Positions 54,409 through 63,115 of a DNA stretch of 64,000 nt are shown one piece after another (position 1 is the stretch's first letter; every line of letters starts with the position of its first letter). The stretch is from Bacillus sp. DTU_2020_1000418_1_SI_GHA_SEK_038 (GTDB taxonomy: Bacteria; Bacillota; Bacilli; Bacillales; Cytobacillaceae), in contig NZ_CP135435.1 of assembly GCF_032341175.1 (NCBI RefSeq), positions 1,984,001 to 2,048,000 on the forward strand. Reading direction: 5' to 3'. A program made the translations under genes and the position numbers. The notes under the pieces are model-generated. The model did no database searches. It was not told the DNA's origin and was given only the letters and a program-made list of their open reading frames with translations.

Positions 54409-55009
54409 TCTTGATTGGAGAGAGGCATATAAGCTATTAGTTGGTTCTATTTTACCGCGCCCAATTGCATTTGTTACAACGATTGATGATAAAGGAATTG
54501 TCAATGCAGCTCCATTTAGCTTCTTCACAGCCATCTGTGCAGACCCTTTGCTGATTTGCTTCTCGCCGATGAGAAGAGGGACGGACGGAGCAAAAAAAGA
54601 CACACTTACAAACATTGAAACTACAAAAGATTTCGTTATTAATATTGTCAGCGAAGATTTTGTGGAAAAGATGAATATGTGTGCAACTGAGTTTCCTTCT
54701 GAGATAGACGAAATGGAAGTAGCGGGCCTTACGAAATTAAAAAGCCATAGTGTAAAGCCTCCAAGAATAGGAGAGTCAAAGATCCACCTTGAATGTACGC
54801 TGTACGAAGCTCTTCACTTTGGCGAACAGGCAGGATCTGGCAGTCTAGTCATTGGAAAGGTTGAGCATGTTCATGTTGCCGATGAACTCTATGAAAAGGG
54901 AAGAATAAACTCGGAGAAATTAAAGCCTATCGGCCGGCTTGCAGGTCAATTGTATACGAAGCCATTGGCAGATATGTTTGAATTAATCCGTAAAATAAAT
55001 CCAGGGTGA
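54371..55009 (+). CDS. Flavin reductase family (FMN-binding split barrel) protein
   Basis: The 212-residue protein has the flavin_reductase-type split-barrel pattern LLVGSILPRPIAFVTTIDDKGIVNAAPFSFFTAICADPLLICFSPM. Related FMN-binding proteins occur in aromatic degradation clusters; the reaction here is unknown. It overlaps the aminotransferase gene by 38 nt if the first ATG is used; downstream GTG codons at 54383 and 54389 are possible starts, and none has a clear ribosome binding site. It could supply electrons to an oxygenase in the locus; this is speculation. Confidence 0.8.
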   Translation: MMGGVRVEISPGNLDWREAYKLLVGSILPRPIAFVTTIDDKGIVNAAPFSFFTAICADPLLICFSPMRRGTDGAKKDTLTNIETTKDFVINIVSEDFVEKMNMCATEFPSEIDEMEVAGLTKLKSHSVKPPRIGESKIHLECTLYEALHFGEQAGSGSLVIGKVEHVHVADELYEKGRINSEKLKPIGRLAGQLYTKPLADMFELIRKINPG

Positions 55010-55013
55010 TGAT

Positions 55014-55922
55014 ATGAAATTTGTAACCTTTCAAAAAGAGGACGGTTGTATTAGAGCGGGCTGGATGATTGGGCATAGCCATGTGATGGATATGCATGAA
55101 GCTTCAAAAGGAGTACTGCCTAAAGATATGCTTTCTTTTTTGGAAAACCATCCATTCTTCCTAAATTATATTTCTACAATGATAACTACAGATTATGGCG
55201 TGTATCCCCTTGAAAAAGTGATACTTAAAGCGCCGCTGCCAAACCCTAAAAGCTTTCGAGATTTTTATGCATTTGAAGAACATGTAAAAACCGCTAGAGA
55301 AAATCGCGGTCTAGAAATGATTCCAGAATGGTATGATATTCCCGTCTTTTACTTTTCTAATCATTTAGCCATTAAAGGGCCGAATGAAATGATCACTAGA
55401 CCAAAACATTGTCATTGGCTTGATTATGAATTGGAAATTGCTTGCGTGATTGGGAAGGAAGGAACGGACATTGAGGCTAAGAATGCGGATGATTATATTT
55501 TTGGCTATTGCATTTTAAACGACTGGAGTGCTCGAGATATTCAGAGAAAAGAAATGAAGGTTGGACTAGGTCCTGCGAAAGGAAAGGACTTTGCAACATC
55601 GATAGGTCCTTACATTGTTACTAAGGATGAATTAGAAAAGTACCGCGTTGAAAATGGGTATGACTTAACGATGACAGCGATGGTGAATAATGTTCTGCTT
55701 TCAGAAGGGAATATGAGTGATATTTATTATTCATTTGCTGAAATGATTGAAAGGGCATCAGACGGAGTAACCCTGTATCCTGGTGACTTAATTGGTTCTG
55801 GAACAGTGGGGAGCGGCTGTATATTAGAGCTCGGAACAGATGTCCACCGCTGGCTGGAGCCTGGTGATGAAGTCGAACTAGAAATAACCGCACTCGGTGC
55901 TTTAAAAAACATTATCTTATAA
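55014..55922 (+). CDS. Fumarylacetoacetate hydrolase family protein
   Basis: The last step of homogentisate breakdown releases fumarate and acetoacetate. The 302 residues have the FAH catalytic core: FYAFEEHV, KHCHWLDYELEIACVIGKEG, ILNDWSARDIQRKEMKVGLGPAKGKDFATSIGP and DLIGSGTVGSGCILELG. Metal ligands Asp/Glu are in the DYELE and NDWSARD blocks. The gene is 5 nt after the flavin reductase gene and 15 nt before the dioxygenase gene. Context supports fumarylacetoacetase activity. Confidence 0.9.
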   Translation: MKFVTFQKEDGCIRAGWMIGHSHVMDMHEASKGVLPKDMLSFLENHPFFLNYISTMITTDYGVYPLEKVILKAPLPNPKSFRDFYAFEEHVKTARENRGLEMIPEWYDIPVFYFSNHLAIKGPNEMITRPKHCHWLDYELEIACVIGKEGTDIEAKNADDYIFGYCILNDWSARDIQRKEMKVGLGPAKGKDFATSIGPYIVTKDELEKYRVENGYDLTMTAMVNNVLLSEGNMSDIYYSFAEMIERASDGVTLYPGDLIGSGTVGSGCILELGTDVHRWLEPGDEVELEITALGALKNIIL

Positions 55923-55936
55923 AGTGAGGTGGAACA

Positions 55937-57088
55937 ATGTTTTACAGGCAGATGGGGAAAATCCCTCACAAGCGCCACACGATGTTTAAAAAAGAAGACG
56001 GCAGTCTATTCAGAGAACAAGTTATGGGAACAAAAGGTTTTTCCGGCACTCAATCAATTCTTTATCATCATTACATGCCGACAGAAGTAGTCCGTTCGGA
56101 ACTAATCGGCAAATATTTGCCAGAGTATGAGGATCAGGCACCATTAAAGCACCGGCATTTGATGACAGATAAGCTTCAGAAAAAAGGGGATGCACTGCAA
56201 GCGAGGGAATATTTATTAGGGAACGATGATTTGCTCATCGGCACGGCAAAAATAAATCAGCCGATGAAAAGCTTCTATCGAAATGGCGATGGAGATGAAA
56301 TGCTTTTTATTCATTACGGTTCAGGGGTTATTGAGACAATGTTTGGAACGATTACCTATCGTCCAGGAGATTATGTGATGATCCCAATTGGTACCATTTA
56401 CCGGGTAATTCCGGATGAAAATGAGGAAACAAAGGCACTAATTGTCGAGTCTTTTAGCCAAATTGTTACACCGCGAAGATACCGGAATGAGTTTGGGCAA
56501 TTATTGGAGCATAGTCCATTTTGTGAGCGTGACATTAGGGGGCCAGAGTTTTTAGCAACTTTTGATGAAAAGGGAGAATTTGAAGTTATTACAAAGACGA
56601 GGGGCTACCTTCATTCTCATATATTAAATCATCACCCTTTAGATGTTGTTGGGTGGGACGGCTATCTTTATCCATGGGCATTTAATGTAGAAGATTTCGA
56701 GCCGATAACGGGAAGAGTGCATCAGCCGCCACCAGTTCATCAAACCTTTGAAGGACACAATTTTGTTGTTTGTTCCTTCGTGCCAAGATTATTCGACTAT
56801 CATCCTGAAGCGATTCCCGCACCCTATTATCACAGCAATGTAAATAGCGATGAATTGCTATACTATGTAGAAGGGAATTTCATGAGCAGGAAGGGGATTA
56901 ATAAGGAATCGATTACTCTTCATCCGAGCGGGATTCCTCATGGTCCCCATCCAGGTACGACAGAAGCAAGTATCGGGAAGAAGGAAACACTGGAATTGGC
57001 AGTTATGATTGATACATTTAAGCCTCTCCGAGTGGTAAAACAAGCTTTAGCCATTGAAGATGAGAAGTATATGTATACTTGGGTTTAA
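55937..57088 (+). CDS. hmgA: Homogentisate 1,2-dioxygenase
   Basis: HmgA opens the homogentisate ring to maleylacetoacetate with Fe(II). The 383-residue protein has the cupin-fold blocks MLFIHYGSGVIETMFGTITYRPGDYVMIPIGTIYRVIP, DVVGWDGYLYPWAFNVEDFEPITGRVHQPPPVHQTFEG, FVPRLFDYHPEAIPAPYYHSNVNSDELLYYVEGNFMSR and the signature HPSGIPHGPHPG, which hold the iron ligands. A GTGAGGTGG ribosome binding site is present. It is the last gene of the operon before a strong terminator. Confidence 0.94.
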   Translation: MFYRQMGKIPHKRHTMFKKEDGSLFREQVMGTKGFSGTQSILYHHYMPTEVVRSELIGKYLPEYEDQAPLKHRHLMTDKLQKKGDALQAREYLLGNDDLLIGTAKINQPMKSFYRNGDGDEMLFIHYGSGVIETMFGTITYRPGDYVMIPIGTIYRVIPDENEETKALIVESFSQIVTPRRYRNEFGQLLEHSPFCERDIRGPEFLATFDEKGEFEVITKTRGYLHSHILNHHPLDVVGWDGYLYPWAFNVEDFEPITGRVHQPPPVHQTFEGHNFVVCSFVPRLFDYHPEAIPAPYYHSNVNSDELLYYVEGNFMSRKGINKESITLHPSGIPHGPHPGTTEASIGKKETLELAVMIDTFKPLRVVKQALAIEDEKYMYTWV

Positions 57089-57148
57089 TTAGGTACAAAT
57101 ATTAAAACCCCACATTCTTTTAAAACAATATTACTTTCACAATCAATT

Positions 57149-57203
57149 AAAAAATCCCGATTTTCTCTTCAAATTGAGAAAATTATCGGGATTTTTTATT
57201 TTT
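57149..57203 (+). terminator. Terminator of the homogentisate operon
   Basis: A long stem beginning AAAATCCCGATTTTCTC and ending GAGAAAATTATCGGGATTTT is followed by T residues. The rest of the 57089-57422 gap holds no gene; a TATAAT at 57381-57386 is the likely -10 of the next gene. Confidence 0.85.
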
Positions 57204-57422
57204 TATTAACTCAAAAGATTACTTGAAAATACAAAACCATATGCCAGTCCATAAAATCCTCAGCAATCAAAATCTTGATTGCCAATTAAAAACGTAAAAA
57301 TATGTAATATCATTATCTCTACCTATATTATACTATTATTTATCAATTATTTATAGACTACTCTTTCTGTAATTCTATACTATAATGTTATACACAAATC
57401 AAAAAATATGAGGTGTATCAGT

Positions 57423-57839
57423 ATGAGTGACAAAAAAGATGTCTTAGATAACGGCCCATTTTTCCATGGCACTAAAGCGGAACTAAAAATTGGAGATTTA
57501 TTAGAACCACAACACTTATCAAATTATCAAGATAAAAAATCTAACTATATATATTTTACTGCAACATTAGATGCTGCTAAATGGGGTGCTGAATTAGCAA
57601 CATCTAAATCAAAGGAAAGAATTTATATTGTAGAACCATTAGGTGATTTTGAAAATGATCCGAACTTAACTAACAAAAGATTTTCTGGAAACCCAACACG
57701 TTCTTATAGGTCAAAATCTCCTTTGAAAATAATAGCCGAACTAGGTTCATGGGAAAGGCATTCCGATGAAGAAATAAATCATATGCTGTCATCTTTAAAA
57801 ACGTTACGTGAACAAGGAAAAGCTGTAATAGACGATTAA
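57423..57839 (+). CDS. arr: Rifampin ADP-ribosyltransferase (Arr)
   Basis: Arr inactivates rifamycins by ADP-ribosylation with NAD+. The 138-residue protein carries the family's near-invariant blocks FFHGTKAELKIGDLL, YIYFTATLDAAKWGAELA, RIYIVEPLGDFENDPNLTNKRFSGNPTRSYRS and EAW-type ending region (LGSWERHSDEEI). The length is the usual ~140 residues. I start at the ATG at 57423 after GAGGTG; the ATG at 57408 overlaps the site. It lies alone at the start of the accessory region. Confidence 0.92.
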   Translation: MSDKKDVLDNGPFFHGTKAELKIGDLLEPQHLSNYQDKKSNYIYFTATLDAAKWGAELATSKSKERIYIVEPLGDFENDPNLTNKRFSGNPTRSYRSKSPLKIIAELGSWERHSDEEINHMLSSLKTLREQGKAVIDD

Positions 57840-57869
57840 ACCCGTGGTAAAAAGTAAGGTATCTTTTTT

Positions 57870-58115
57870 ATGCTAAATGCAGTAAAAATATGGGGTAAAG
57901 AATTAAAATGTGATATATGTTTCGATAATCAATGGTTTAAAAGCACACTTAAAACAGAATTTGATAGTGCAGAAAACGCTTGGTAATATAACGAAGAAGT
58001 AAGATATATGTTTGAATGTAAAAAATGCGGTAATTGCAGGATATTTGAAATGGTATCTAACGCAGATGATATTGATGACGTGAATATCACTTTTAACCTT
58101 ATCTCAGAGATATAG
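57870..58115 (+). pseudogene. Zinc-ribbon-like small protein gene with an in-frame TAA
   Basis: An 82-codon frame (starting MLNAVKIWGKELKCDICFDNQWF) is interrupted once by TAA at 57984-57986 and then continues in the same frame with YNEEVRYMFECKKCGNCRIFEMV. Two Cys pairs, CDIC and CKKC, suggest a zinc ribbon. AAGGT lies about 11 nt upstream. I do not recognise the family. The continuing open frame and second Cys pair suggest a recently broken gene or a sequencing error. Confidence 0.5.
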
Positions 58116-58133
58116 AATTTTATAAAGCTAACA

Positions 58134-58169
58134 GGGGCGTTAATCCAAGAAGGATTCACGCTCTTTTTT
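58134..58169 (+). terminator. Terminator hairpin
   Basis: The stem GGGCGTTAATCC / GGATTCACGCTC (mostly paired) with an AAGAA loop is followed by six T residues, downstream of the broken zinc-ribbon gene. The remaining 58170-58322 stretch holds nothing I can identify. Confidence 0.7.
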
Positions 58170-58322
58170 GTTAAGGATATTGAACTATCGAAGCTGAGGG
58201 AGTTGAAGAAGGATTTAATGGGTAAATGTGGAATAACTATTAGGAAACTTAATATAAAAAAATTAAGATTATTTATGACTATCATGCAGTTTCAGTGATT
58301 AAGCAACTGAAGGGAGCTAATT

Positions 58323-58643
58323 ATGAAAGCTATAGTGTTTGATTTTGATGGGACATTTGCGAATACATTACCAATTTGTTTTTATGCTTTTCAAAATGTA
58401 TTTAAAGAATATGATAATACGGATCTTAGTTCAAATGAAATTAAAGAAATGTTTGGTCCTTCTGAAGCGATTTATATTGGAGATAGTGATGCTGATATAG
58501 TTGCAGGTGCACAAGCTGATGTTTTTACAATTGGTGTCCAGTGGTTACCTGAATACCAAACATCAGCCTTTAGCGAACAACCAGATTTAATATTAAAAAG
58601 TGTAATGGAATTTAAAAGTTTATTTAAGGTAGGGAGCATATGA
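58323..58643 (+). pseudogene. HAD-family phosphatase with a large internal in-frame deletion
   Basis: The N terminus is a typical HAD motif I (AIVFDFDGTFANT, residues 3-14) with the start of the cap domain (to about residue 48, MFGPSE). The sequence then jumps straight to motif IV (IYIGDSDADIVAGAQADVFTIGV, residues 50-72) and the normal C terminus. About 100 residues, including the cap and motifs II and III (Ser/Thr and Lys), are missing. The product is only 106 residues against about 210 for the family. The junction lies near base 58467. It overlaps the start of the NUDIX gene by 4 nt, so it can still be translated but should be inactive. Confidence 0.7.
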
Positions 58644-59257
58644 GTAATCAATGGTTGGAGTGGGCTAAAAGAATTCAAGCAATATCTCAGGCAGGATTAT
58701 CCTTTTCCAAAGATATATATGATATCGAGCGTTATAAGGAATTACGTAAGATTAGTTTAGAAATTATGTCAGAATACACAGAACTTGAAATGAACAAGCT
58801 TAGGGATTTATTTGCGAATGAAACGGGTTACCAAACTCCAAAAGTAGATGTTCGTGGTGTTGTTTTTAAAAACAATCAGATTTTAATGGTAAAAGAAAAT
58901 ATTGATGATAAGTGGGCTTTACCAGGTGGGTTTTGTGATATTGGATTATCCCCTTCAGAGAATGTAGTAAAGGAAATTAAAGAGGAATCTGGTTATGACG
59001 TAATCCCAATCAAATTAATTGCTTTATTGGATAAAAATAAACACCCACATCCTCCGGAACCATATCACTACTATAAGATATTTATTTTGTGCGAGATTAT
59101 TGGAGGGGAAGCTACTATCGGTATTGAAACAAATAACATTCAATTTTTTTCGCAACACAATTTACCGCAGCTTTCTACTAACAGAAATACCGAGTCACAA
59201 ATTAATACTCTCTTTGAATTTTTGCGGACCCCTGAAAAGGAAACATTATTTGATTAA
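58640..59257 (+). CDS. NUDIX hydrolase with NUDIX_N domain
   Basis: The 205-residue protein has an N-terminal helical NUDIX_N-type domain (residues 1-55, WLEWAKRIQAISQAGLSFSKDIYDIERYKELRKIS) and a NUDIX box (GGFCDIGLSPSENVVKEIKEESGYDV, about 94-119). It hydrolyses a nucleoside-diphosphate-linked substrate, probably ADP-ribose- or nucleotide-like; it cannot be predicted further. The ribosome binding site GTAGGGAG lies in the end of the broken HAD gene. Confidence 0.88.
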   Translation: MSNQWLEWAKRIQAISQAGLSFSKDIYDIERYKELRKISLEIMSEYTELEMNKLRDLFANETGYQTPKVDVRGVVFKNNQILMVKENIDDKWALPGGFCDIGLSPSENVVKEIKEESGYDVIPIKLIALLDKNKHPHPPEPYHYYKIFILCEIIGGEATIGIETNNIQFFSQHNLPQLSTNRNTESQINTLFEFLRTPEKETLFD

Positions 59258-59365
59258 ACTATCCATTCTGCATCTTTCACATCTGTTTTACGGCCAGGAA
59301 CTGCTTTCATATGTTGTGCATTCACACTAAGAAAACTATTTCTTCGGCTTCAAGAATTTTTATGC
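59254..59365 (-). pseudogene. Remnant of an IS110-family transposase gene
   Basis: On the minus strand bases 59325-59257 encode VNAQHMKAVPGRKTDVKDAEWIV and then stop. This is the conserved catalytic segment of IS110 transposases (VNxxHxKxxPGRKTDxKDAxW). A preceding stretch in another frame (KILEAEEIVFL) fits the residues just before it, so a frameshift and both ends are lost. It is not derived from the intact IS110 in this window, whose equivalent reads VNPMHVRRSKELDDNLPTKHDRKDA. Confidence 0.7.
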
Positions 59366-59650
59366 GAAGATTGTATAAAATTTTACTGCAGAAGATAGGA
59401 ATGGTATGACAATCATGACATGTACCGTAGAAGTCCATGCAGGCGGATTATCAGGTGCGGTGTTAACACCAATTATTAAATGGGCTGTTCCTAAAGTAGC
59501 CTCTCGTTTAACAGAATCTATTGCTCGTAAAATTGCCGTATTCGCATAATATTCAAAGATTGAAAGTCGCTTCATATTTGGAGAAACTTCCTGTGAAGCA
59601 AAGATAGTAACTAATGAAAAGATAAAGAGTTTTACTAGCAGTTTTATCAT
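59360..59650 (-). CDS. Possible secreted small protein, weak
   Basis: This 96-residue frame starts with a plausible signal peptide (MIKLLVKLFIFSLVTIFASQEVSP) and continues with RLSIFEYYANTAILRAIDSVKREATLGTAHLIIG. No clear ribosome binding site precedes the ATG on the minus strand and I do not recognise the family. It may be a gene fragment. The rest of the 59258-59975 gap, apart from the IS110 remnant, has no feature I can support. Confidence 0.3.
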   Translation of the reverse strand: MIKLLVKLFIFSLVTIFASQEVSPNMKRLSIFEYYANTAILRAIDSVKREATLGTAHLIIGVNTAPDNPPAWTSTVHVMIVIPFLSSAVKFYTIFA

Positions 59651-59975
59651 TAGCGTAAGGGGGCTGTCCAGAAATGGAGGGCCTCTCTCTTCATATTAAA
59701 ATTGTGAAAATTAATCGGTAACTTAAATGCTATCAGACATAATATTTCAAGAGATTTTACAGTTACATAATTATTTTTAAGAAGTCCATTGGATTTCTTA
59801 AGGCTTGCTTTGTATATTAGTTACCTTAACGTTGAATGGTGATCAAGTAAGATTTCTGAAATCGGAATATATATTAATATTTAGATGTGATTCTGAAGGA
59901 ATGCTAAACTCGCTAAAAGATGATGTCTAAAGGATTAGTGCAATTAATGGATATCTTGAAAGGGATGTGAAAAAA

Positions 59976-60461
59976 ATGAGCGTGTATGACTTTACTGTAA
60001 AAAAAATCGATGGTCAAACAGAGCCGTTGTCTCGTTACGAAGGAAAAGTCGTTCTTATCGTCAATACGGCGAGCAAGTGTGGCTTCACCCCACAGTATAA
60101 GGGGTTACAAACGCTGTATGATAAGTACCGTGATTTAGGATTGGAGATTCTAGGATTTCCTTGTAATCAATTCGGTCAACAAGAACCAGGAACGAACGAG
60201 GAAATTCAGCAGTTTTGCGATTTGAATTACAATGTGAACTTTCCAATGTTTGCAAAAGTAGACGTAAATGGTGCGAATGCGGACCCACTTTATCAATACA
60301 TTAAAAAGGAGGCCAAAGGCGCATTAGGGTCGCAGGCGGTCAAATGGAATTTCACAAAATTTCTAGTGGACCGAAAAGGGAAGGTGGTAAAGCGTTTTGC
60401 TCCACAGACAGAACCGGAAAAACTGACAGCCGAAATAGAAGAAGTGCTGAAACGTTGCTGA
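59976..60461 (+). CDS. Glutathione peroxidase family (thiol peroxidase, Cys type)
   Basis: The 161-residue protein has the peroxidatic Cys in [15 protein letters not shown] (about residue 35), the catalytic Gln in [12 protein letters not shown] and the Trp in [11 protein letters not shown]. Bacterial members mostly use thioredoxin to reduce hydroperoxides. The active-site codon is TGT, so this is not a selenoprotein even though the genome has selC and selB. I use the ATG at 59976, 9 nt after AAAGGGATG. A stem CCCCGTTC-like hairpin at 60482-60506 follows. Confidence 0.92.
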   Translation: MSVYDFTVKKIDGQTEPLSRYEGKVVLIVNTASKCGFTPQYKGLQTLYDKYRDLGLEILGFPCNQFGQQEPGTNEEIQQFCDLNYNVNFPMFAKVDVNGANADPLYQYIKKEAKGALGSQAVKWNFTKFLVDRKGKVVKRFAPQTEPEKLTAEIEEVLKRC

Positions 60462-60962
60462 CAAACAATAGAGCTTATTTAACCCCGTCCTAAATTTAGA
60501 ACGGGGAAATACTAGTTAGAGCTAATAAGATTTAGTACTAATTTGTCTTTTTACAATCTTCACGGTAAAGTAACTGAGAAAATCATGAAAGATGCTACGA
60601 ATTAGTTGAAGAATATATGAAATAATTTTTCAACACTTATAACAAGACAATTTTCAAGTAGACAATTAAGATTAGAATAATTGTTAATTACTTAAGTTAA
60701 ATGGAAATTGGTGGTTATTACGTTTTATCAGAATAATAAAAAAGAATGCCCATCAAGAAATAGACATTCCTAGTTTTTTCTAAAAAATTATGCAAAAATA
60801 TTGCAATTAAATTGACTCTTGGGAAACCCGAAAGCTAAATAAAACAAAAAGAATATTGCAACAATAATTGCAAGTTTGCTTTACTATTCAATACTTGTAT
60901 TTACAAACATATATTATGGATGAAAACTCAATTAAAACTTATTTTTTAGGATAAATTAGTTA
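60462..60962. other. Non-coding stretch
   Basis: This 501-bp AT-rich stretch contains a hairpin at 60482-60506 (CCCCGT / ACGGGG) that may end gpx transcripts. I see no credible coding sequence, RNA gene or repeat in the rest. Confidence 0.6.
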
Positions 60963-61580
60963 TTAATCAACAAAATGAACAAACTCACCAACAGGTTTTC
61001 TATACCCTCTTGGTCTTATATTATCTGTTACAGATTTGCCCAATGTAATCATTAATACAGGCTGGTGGTTCTCTGGAATGTTGTAAATTTCTTTAATGAT
61101 GTGTTCATTTTTCACATGCATTGGGCAAGTATCCCATCCCTTATCTTTGGCAGCTAACATAAATAGCATTGCAGATAAACTAGCATTTCGTAAATTATCT
61201 TCTTCTATTAGTGTAGGGTTATTACTATATAATTTATTAATTGTTTCAATCGTATCATTGTATTCTAACTCGTCTATAATTCCAAGCATTTTCATACCTT
61301 CATATAATCGAGGGGCTTCCTTGTATCCATCACTATCTCCACAAACGATGATCGTTGCAGAAGCACTAAGGGTTTTATGCTGTTCATATGAGGCTTTCTT
61401 GACAAGTGCTTTCTTTTCCTCCGATGTGACAACATAATAATGGGTAGTTTGGATGTTATATGAAGAAGGATGTGTTTTAACGATTTCAAAAATTTCTTGT
61501 AATTCAGAAGCTGAGATTTTTACGTCCGATTGAAAATTGATAGCAGAACGTCTGCTTTTTGCTAATTCTATAAATTCCAT
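60963..61580 (-). CDS. Nitroreductase family protein
   Basis: The 205-residue FMN-dependent reductase has the family's N-terminal SRRSAINFQSDVKISASELQEIFEIVKTHPSSYNIQTTHYYVV and the C-terminal GKSVTDNIRPRGYRKPVGEFVHFVD. It would reduce nitroaromatics or quinones with NAD(P)H. The ribosome binding site GAGGAGAAT lies upstream of the ATG on the minus strand. Function in the cell is unknown. Confidence 0.9.
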   Translation of the reverse strand: MEFIELAKSRRSAINFQSDVKISASELQEIFEIVKTHPSSYNIQTTHYYVVTSEEKKALVKKASYEQHKTLSASATIIVCGDSDGYKEAPRLYEGMKMLGIIDELEYNDTIETINKLYSNNPTLIEEDNLRNASLSAMLFMLAAKDKGWDTCPMHVKNEHIIKEIYNIPENHQPVLMITLGKSVTDNIRPRGYRKPVGEFVHFVD

Positions 61581-61676
61581 ATATGTATTCTCCTCTTTAT
61601 GCTCATTCTTTTGATAGATTAAAATTTATTATTATATCCTCATTATACATAATATACAGAGCTTTAAATTAATGAA

Positions 61677-61874
61677 ATGCATAAAATTGTGAACTTTAAC
61701 CGAGACTTTTGTATGGTTGCCGATACCAAAACTACCCATTTTAGTGATTGGATTATGTTAAACCATGTGAATGGTTATTAGGAAGAAACTGATAGTCAAA
61801 GCAACAATCTTACAGAAAACAGCCTTAAAAATACGGGATATTTTATTTACGATAGTAAATGGATATTATTATAA
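61677..61874 (+). pseudogene. Short broken frame with in-frame TAG, unknown
   Basis: A 66-codon frame (MHKIVNFNRDFCMVADTKTTHFSDWIMLNHVNGY, then TAG at 61779-61781, then EETDSQSNNLTENSLKNTGYFIYDSKWILL) reads like one protein interrupted once. No ribosome binding site is clear and the family is unknown. I count it as a probable relic. Confidence 0.3.
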
Positions 61875-61952
61875 AGGGAAATTATTAGAAAAATGAAACT
61901 CATTTAAAGTAAGAACGTATTATATGAAACTCAAAGAATTAATAAGGGAGGT

Positions 61953-62126
61953 CAAAAATTATTAAAAGATTTTTCGGACTATTGGAATTACACGCTAAAA
62001 TTGAAGTTTTATGATGATGAAACGATAGAGGTTGTTGAGAAAAAGGGGCAATTATCCATCGAAGATTTAAAAATTACACGAGATTGGGAAGAGAGAACGA
62101 CTAAAATTGGAAATGATGTTTTTTAG
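61953..62126 (+). pseudogene. Coding relic without a start codon
   Basis: A protein-like frame (LLKDFSDYWNYTLKLKFYDDETIEVVEKKGQLSIEDLKITRDWEERTTKIGNDVF) follows a good GGGAGG ribosome binding site, but the codon in the start position is not a known start. A terminator hairpin lies after it (62131-62162). It may be a gene whose start has mutated. The rest of 61581-62373 holds nothing I can name. Confidence 0.35.
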
Positions 62127-62128
62127 TA

Positions 62129-62162
62129 AAAAAAGAAGCATTAAACACAGTGCTTCTTTTTG
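62129..62162 (+). terminator. Terminator hairpin
   Basis: The stem AAAAAGAAGCA / TGCTTCTTTTT encloses a 10-nt loop with a T run inside the second arm. Confidence 0.65.
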
Positions 62163-62373
62163 TGTTAAAACTACTTCTAATTGCCAGTTATTTATGGAGT
62201 TATTTGTGTAGTCAATATGACTTTTCTTTCCCAAAACGGAACCCTTAAATTGTTATCCAGCGTTTTTTTTTACCATATCCTTTTCTTCAAATTTTACATA
62301 TATAAAGATTGAAAGCAGTGAGCAAATGGATAAGACCAAGTGATAAAGCATCGAATATGAGAAGCTTTCAGAA

Positions 62374-62601
62374 TTGGGTGGGCGTAATGTAGCTCTTATT
62401 GAACAGCCGGCTGCTCAAATTGAGCCAAACAGAACTTCAGATTGCGCTGAACAGGATGGCAGGATGACACAAGCAATACCAGAGATTACTACAGAGACTA
62501 CAACAGAGAAAGATACTAACCCTTTTTCCGAAGTGATTCAATACTGGAATGACAAAACGAATGCATCCTACAGAGCTGGAATGAGAAAAACGATACTTTA
62601 A
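62374..62601 (+). pseudogene. Probable remnant of a phage replication protein gene
   Basis: The 75-residue frame contains IPEITTETTTEKDTNPFSEVIQYWNDKTNASYRAG, a linker plus C-terminal start that is typical of DnaD-like phage replisome organisers. The frame just upstream encodes WIRPSDKASNMRSFQNWVGVM in another phase, compatible with a frameshift. No ribosome binding site is clear. The evidence is pattern-based only. Confidence 0.35.
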
Positions 62602-62648
62602 ATATAAATTATGTATTATTAATTTTTTGGAAGGGGAGTGAAATACAA

Positions 62649-62954
62649 ATGAACTTTGATACCCATATTTTTAATTCAATGCCTGACGATGATATATTAA
62701 GTGACATTGTAGAATTACATAAAGACATTTTTGGGAATTCTAATGATTTGATTAACAAAATGGGAAGTAAACCGCAATTATTAATTATTACCGCTATGAA
62801 TGGTGTTGTTCAAACAAAAACAATGAATAAATGGCGTAATATGTTAGTTTTGAATATAAAAAATGGATTTGATGTCATTGATACTTATACAGATGAAAAA
62901 GGAATACATAAAATTATTCTTGAAAAAAATTTACTCAACCTTAAAGGTAGCTAG
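62649..62954 (+). pseudogene. GNAT acetyltransferase with an internal deletion
   Basis: The N terminus (MNFDTHIFNSMPDDDILSDIVELHKDIFGNSNDLINKMGSKPQLLIITAMNG) and the C terminus (VVQTKTMNKWRNMLVLNIKNGFDVIDTYTDEKGIHKIILEKNLL) both fit a GNAT N-acetyltransferase, but the middle, about 50 residues with the acetyl-CoA pyrophosphate-binding motif, is absent. The junction is near base 62802. The 101-residue product should be inactive. A strong GGAAGGGGAG ribosome binding site remains. Confidence 0.55.
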
Positions 62955-63115
62955 AGTTGAAGTATAAGTAGCTACTAGGCGGTTTATTCTATAATCAGCT
63001 ATCGGGGCAGGATTGCTGAATGGGGACATACATAGTTTTTGTCGAGATTGTATAACTAATTTGCAATATATACTTTGTTTAAATTCAATACAGAATTTGT
63101 CTGGAGGGGATTATT

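Noticed and set aside
59976..60461. Glutathione peroxidase as a possible selenoprotein
   Set aside because: The active-site codon is TGT (Cys) and no in-frame TGA or adjacent SECIS-like hairpin is present.
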